64,000 nucleotides of DNA, from positions 1-64,000 of the forward strand of contig JACKOK010000004.1 of assembly GCA_024234365.1 (NCBI GenBank). Direction: 5' to 3'. Position numbers and translations under genes: made by a program. The notes beneath the pieces are model-generated. The model searched no databases. It worked only from the letters and a program-made list of their open reading frames with translations, and was not told where the DNA came from. Source of the DNA: Pseudomonadales bacterium (GTDB lineage: Bacteria > Pseudomonadota > Gammaproteobacteria > Pseudomonadales > Pseudohongiellaceae). Positions 61,375 through 64,000 of this stretch are shown here, piece after piece (within the stretch, counting starts at the first letter, position 1; every line of letters starts with the position of its first letter).

Positions 61375-62295
61375 TTATGTGCGACGATGCACAACTGTTC
61401 GCCATTCAGAATATGCAGGATTCTCTCCTGAAGTAATGGCCAGGTAACTTTTCAGAAGCGAGATTGTCGTGTTACCCGGCTGCCCATTTCCAAGCTCATA
61501 GCCGTCAACAGAAACTATTGGGGAGATTTCAGCCGCGCTACCGCATAGAAACACCTCGTCAGAGAGATATAACTCTGTACGATCGATGGAGCGTTCCACG
61601 ACAGTCATTCCTGCATCTTTGGCCAATACTATGATGGTATTACGCGTAATACTCTCGAGCACTGAGGAGTTTACTGGTGGCGTTACCAGTTGGCCGTTAC
61701 GCAACATAAATAGGCACGCTCCCGCGCCTTCAGCGACCTTCCCGTCCTGCCCCAAGAAGACAGGCAAATCGTATCCATCATAACGGGCTTGTAAATGTGC
61801 ATATCGGCCATTTATATAATTGGCACCAACCTTCGCTCGGGGAGGCAGAGAATTGTCGTTGATGCGCTCCCAGGACGAAATGCACGCCTTAAGAGCAGGC
61901 AATTTATCCAAATTTGTGCGTTGTTTAGCCATAGGCGCAATAAACAGAGAAACTGACTCACAGGTATGCCATGTACCCTGACCGTCACCAAACAGCGTCA
62001 TCCGCACGGCTATGTCCGTTTGAAAATCATTAGCTTGAACTACATCCTTCATGAAGGATTCGAGTTGCTTCGGAATGTAAGGCGATGGCAAACGCAAAAG
62101 GCGGCTGGACAGCATCAACCGATTCAGGTGATCCTTCAAACGGAAAGCATAAAGCTCCCCATTTTCTTCGTTCCAATAACAACGTATACCTTCAAATACG
62201 TTCAGTCCGAACTGGGCAGTGGGTGAAAGCAAATTTACGAATGCAGTGCTTTGGCGAACAAGCTGCCCCCTAAGCCAAATAAGATTGTCTACCAT
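61375..62295 (-). CDS. Class IV (branched-chain type) aminotransferase
   Basis: 306 residues from the ATG at 62295, which has AAGGG seven bases upstream and starts MVDNLIWLRG; ORF codons upstream begin with TTG or an ATG at 62319. GLNVFEGIRCY, RMTLFGDG, and Lys155 in AKVGANYINGRYA (PLP Lys) are visible, then EGAGACLFMLRNG and SITRNTIIVLA. This is the BCAT/D-amino-acid aminotransferase fold. IlvE-like branched-chain activity or a dedicated keto acid is possible. In line with the decarboxylase and aldolase genes. Confidence 0.88.
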   Translation of the reverse strand: MVDNLIWLRGQLVRQSTAFVNLLSPTAQFGLNVFEGIRCYWNEENGELYAFRLKDHLNRLMLSSRLLRLPSPYIPKQLESFMKDVVQANDFQTDIAVRMTLFGDGQGTWHTCESVSLFIAPMAKQRTNLDKLPALKACISSWERINDNSLPPRAKVGANYINGRYAHLQARYDGYDLPVFLGQDGKVAEGAGACLFMLRNGQLVTPPVNSSVLESITRNTIIVLAKDAGMTVVERSIDRTELYLSDEVFLCGSAAEISPIVSVDGYELGNGQPGNTTISLLKSYLAITSGENPAYSEWRTVVHRRT

Positions 62296-62469
62296 CTCAA
62301 TGCCCTTATCCAATCGCATATTTAATTTATTATAGAGTTGCAAGAAATCAATGAGTAAAACACTTTTTCCTAGTGAAACCTTTTAAAATGACCTCATTGC
62401 GAATCATTTCAAGAAGTATTCAGTCATGAGATATCCATAGTAGTAGATTACTTGGAAATCTCATCGAGA

Positions 62470-63765
62470 TCATGGCTCTAAATTCGAGGGAAAGGTCAAC
62501 CTCTCCACCTTACTAATTGACGCAAGTCGTATTACTCTTTCAGCAAGGCCCCCATATACCTTTTCATATGAATAACGAGCGTCGTGGATCGTTCCAATAT
62601 GGTCGACAATCTCATCAAAGAAGTCCTGATTGTCCAACAGTTGGAGCGCATAGTTTGAAAACTCAAGTTCAGAATCTGTGCTTAACCCTATATTGTTGCT
62701 CATCAATAGTTCTTCGACCACACCTTTCAGCGTGGTTATCACAGGCAAATTACTTGCAAAACTATCCATTATTTTGTTGGGTATGCTTCTCATAAAGGCG
62801 TCATTATTTATATATGGCGCCATCATTGCGATGGAGCTACTTGTTAGTACCGATATTCTAGGCGCATCAATCCAACCTGGCATGACTACATTACTCAAGC
62901 CAGCCATCAATTGGCGAATTTTTCCGGATTCACTTCCTTCGCCACAAATGACAAATTGACAATCGATATCTTCATCAAGATATTTTTGAGCGACTCTACG
63001 AACAATTTCAAAATTAAAAGCAGGAGATAAACTACCGACGAAACTAATACGGCGCCTATTTTCAGTATCAACACCGTGTAATGCCCACCATTTTCTTACT
63101 TCAAAAAGTTCGTCATCGCGAAATTTCTCTTTAGGTGCCGCCAAAGGCGCAGGTAAATCTGCAGCTGTCAATGGTCTCCCAGAGACGTCACCCATCCATG
63201 TGACAAATTCACTTGTCATTGCACAAAACTCTAAAGCATCATTCATCGCTCTTTTTGTGAGGAAAGAGTAAGGACAAAGTGCTAATTTAGCCAAAGGGTG
63301 TAATATTTTTGGAACAGGTTCCAGAAAGATATCGGGCCATTGATCTTTTGCATCAATTATTGCCGGGACATTTTTATTTCTTAGCCAACGAATCATTACA
63401 GCAGCTATCTCAATTGGAGGAAATCCCACAAACGCAGAATCAGGAGGGTCATATTTTCCGCTGGAAAGCAATCTCCCAAGGTTAATTGCGAGTTGCGCAT
63501 GATCAATCAGACGTCTTATTCCAATATTCCTAGTATATCCCATAGATGGAATGAGATTTATAGTTAGTTGATTTGAAAATTCAATAGATTGAAACTCAAA
63601 AGAGCGATGAATTTTCTCCTGATGAAAAAATGCAGAACTCCAAATAACCACATGATGCCCTCGTTCAATCAAGGCATTTGCAAGATTCATTGCCCTCATC
63701 GGGCGCGGGGACCCTTTATCACTATGCAAAGGCTCACCGGTTTGCAAAATCCAAACTATCACCAA
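62470..63765 (-). CDS. GT4-type glycosyltransferase
   Basis: A 431-residue GT-B fold enzyme. The N-terminus WILQTGEPLHSDKGSPRPMRA with a following ALIERGHHVVIWSS resembles WbuB-like transferases of O-antigen clusters. The C-terminal donor-binding domain has ISFVGSLSPAFNFEIV, FVICGEGSESGKI, VVMPGWID, and the APYINNDAFMRSIPNKIMD acceptor/donor loop followed by the VITTLKGVVEEL segment. It adds a sugar to the lipid-linked chain. The base composition is more AT-rich than that of genes before 56 kb. One base separates it from wecB. Confidence 0.9.
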   Translation of the reverse strand: MVIVWILQTGEPLHSDKGSPRPMRAMNLANALIERGHHVVIWSSAFFHQEKIHRSFEFQSIEFSNQLTINLIPSMGYTRNIGIRRLIDHAQLAINLGRLLSSGKYDPPDSAFVGFPPIEIAAVMIRWLRNKNVPAIIDAKDQWPDIFLEPVPKILHPLAKLALCPYSFLTKRAMNDALEFCAMTSEFVTWMGDVSGRPLTAADLPAPLAAPKEKFRDDELFEVRKWWALHGVDTENRRRISFVGSLSPAFNFEIVRRVAQKYLDEDIDCQFVICGEGSESGKIRQLMAGLSNVVMPGWIDAPRISVLTSSSIAMMAPYINNDAFMRSIPNKIMDSFASNLPVITTLKGVVEELLMSNNIGLSTDSELEFSNYALQLLDNQDFFDEIVDHIGTIHDARYSYEKVYGGLAERVIRLASISKVERLTFPSNLEP

Positions 63766-63766
63766 C

Positions 63767-64000
63767 TTACCTACTTAAAGCTCTGACAATTTTTTGGGCA
63801 GCGTTACCATCGCCATACGGTTGAATTTTCTCTCCTTTCGCACCAAGAGCAGAGAGAATCGCATCATGAATGCTATATGAAGAAACAGGGGGGACCAGCC
63901 GATTCCAACCAGAGGTAAGAAGTTCTATCCATTCCGTTTCATCTCGCAATGTAACGCAAGGAACTTGATAAAAGAACGCTTCTTTTTGCACCCCCCCAGA
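63767..64000 (-). CDS. wecB: UDP-N-acetylglucosamine 2-epimerase, 3' part
   Basis: The frame runs off the right edge, so only about 77 C-terminal residues are seen. The edge codes SGGVQKEAFFYQVPC, the conserved DSGGVQKEA motif that binds UDP, followed by LRDETEWIELLTSGWNRLV. This is diagnostic for the non-hydrolysing epimerase that makes UDP-ManNAc. WecB with the 4,6-dehydratase-type enzyme and a WbuB-like transferase is a common set for L-FucNAc or QuiNAc-containing glycans. Confidence 0.93.
   Translation of the reverse strand, partial: SGGVQKEAFFYQVPCVTLRDETEWIELLTSGWNRLVPPVSSYSIHDAILSALGAKGEKIQPYGDGNAAQKIVRALSR

Noticed and set aside
60080..61405. Fusion of the decarboxylase frame with the aminotransferase end
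   Set aside because: The extra 25 codons overlap the aminotransferase gene and are not family-like; the ATG at 61330 is the better start.

Overview
The window looks like a chromosomal segment of a Gammaproteobacterium of the Pseudomonadales/Oceanospirillales type. The smc-zipA-ligA order, RapA, AlaA, PdxB, TtcA and many outer-membrane proteins support this; the genus cannot be fixed from sequence alone. No tRNA, rRNA, prophage, transposase or CRISPR was found. Base composition is fairly uniform and GC-rich, but turns AT-richer in 31.0-31.2 kb and in the glycan locus after 56.3 kb.

Layout. 0-4.5 kb: the 3' part of mobA, a small protein with a good sigma-54-type promoter upstream, an HD-GYP protein bracketed by two related MITEs, and an alpha/beta-hydrolase that has lost its usual nucleophile and histidine. 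4.6-13.8 kb: a probable surface-protein export locus. It holds a DUF6502-type regulator with two identical-arm palindromes in its divergent promoter, a translationally coupled Gly/Pro-rich membrane protein, an outer-membrane barrel, a TPR plus beta-barrel protein resembling SLAM (type XI secretion), and a 1617-residue protein with a FecR domain, a PEPA repeat and five barrel-like modules resembling SLAM cargo. 13.8-31 kb: housekeeping genes, including msrB, alaA and an apparent six-gene minus-strand operon (fadB-like, ttcA, yheU-like, tusA, 5'-3' exonuclease, pdxB), then a polysaccharide deacetylase, Bax-like glucosaminidase, BolA, YlqF, RapA and an M16 peptidase. 31-41 kb: djlA, a lipoprotein transglycosylase, and ligA-zipA-smc, with an extremely acidic ZipA linker and a five-unit tandem repeat array between zipA and smc. 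41-48 kb: an outer-membrane barrel and two tandem, near-identical secreted paralogues that differ in an internal segment. 48-56 kb: a WecA-type transferase, a beta-CASP metallo-hydrolase carrying repeat insertions inside its reading frame, and three toxin-antitoxin modules (Phd/VapC-PIN, HipBA, AbiE) separated by REPINs, then a Cds1-like PLP enzyme. 56.3-64 kb: a minus-strand surface-glycan locus containing VanZ, two small initiating sugar transferases, a UDP-GlcNAc 4,6-dehydratase, an HpcH-type aldolase, a PLP decarboxylase, a class IV aminotransferase, a GT4 glycosyltransferase and the 3' part of wecB.

A repeat family runs through the second half: about 35 REP sequences with core CCTGCAGGGCAGGCTCCTAC or its complement. 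They occur singly, as 76-bp inverted pairs (REPINs), as a 49-bp tandem array, and inside a gene. REPs supply the stop codons of ligA and abiEii, and the MITEs supply the stop codons of two other genes. The strongest candidates for something new are the FecR/multi-barrel SLAM-like locus and the REPIN-riddled metallo-hydrolase.
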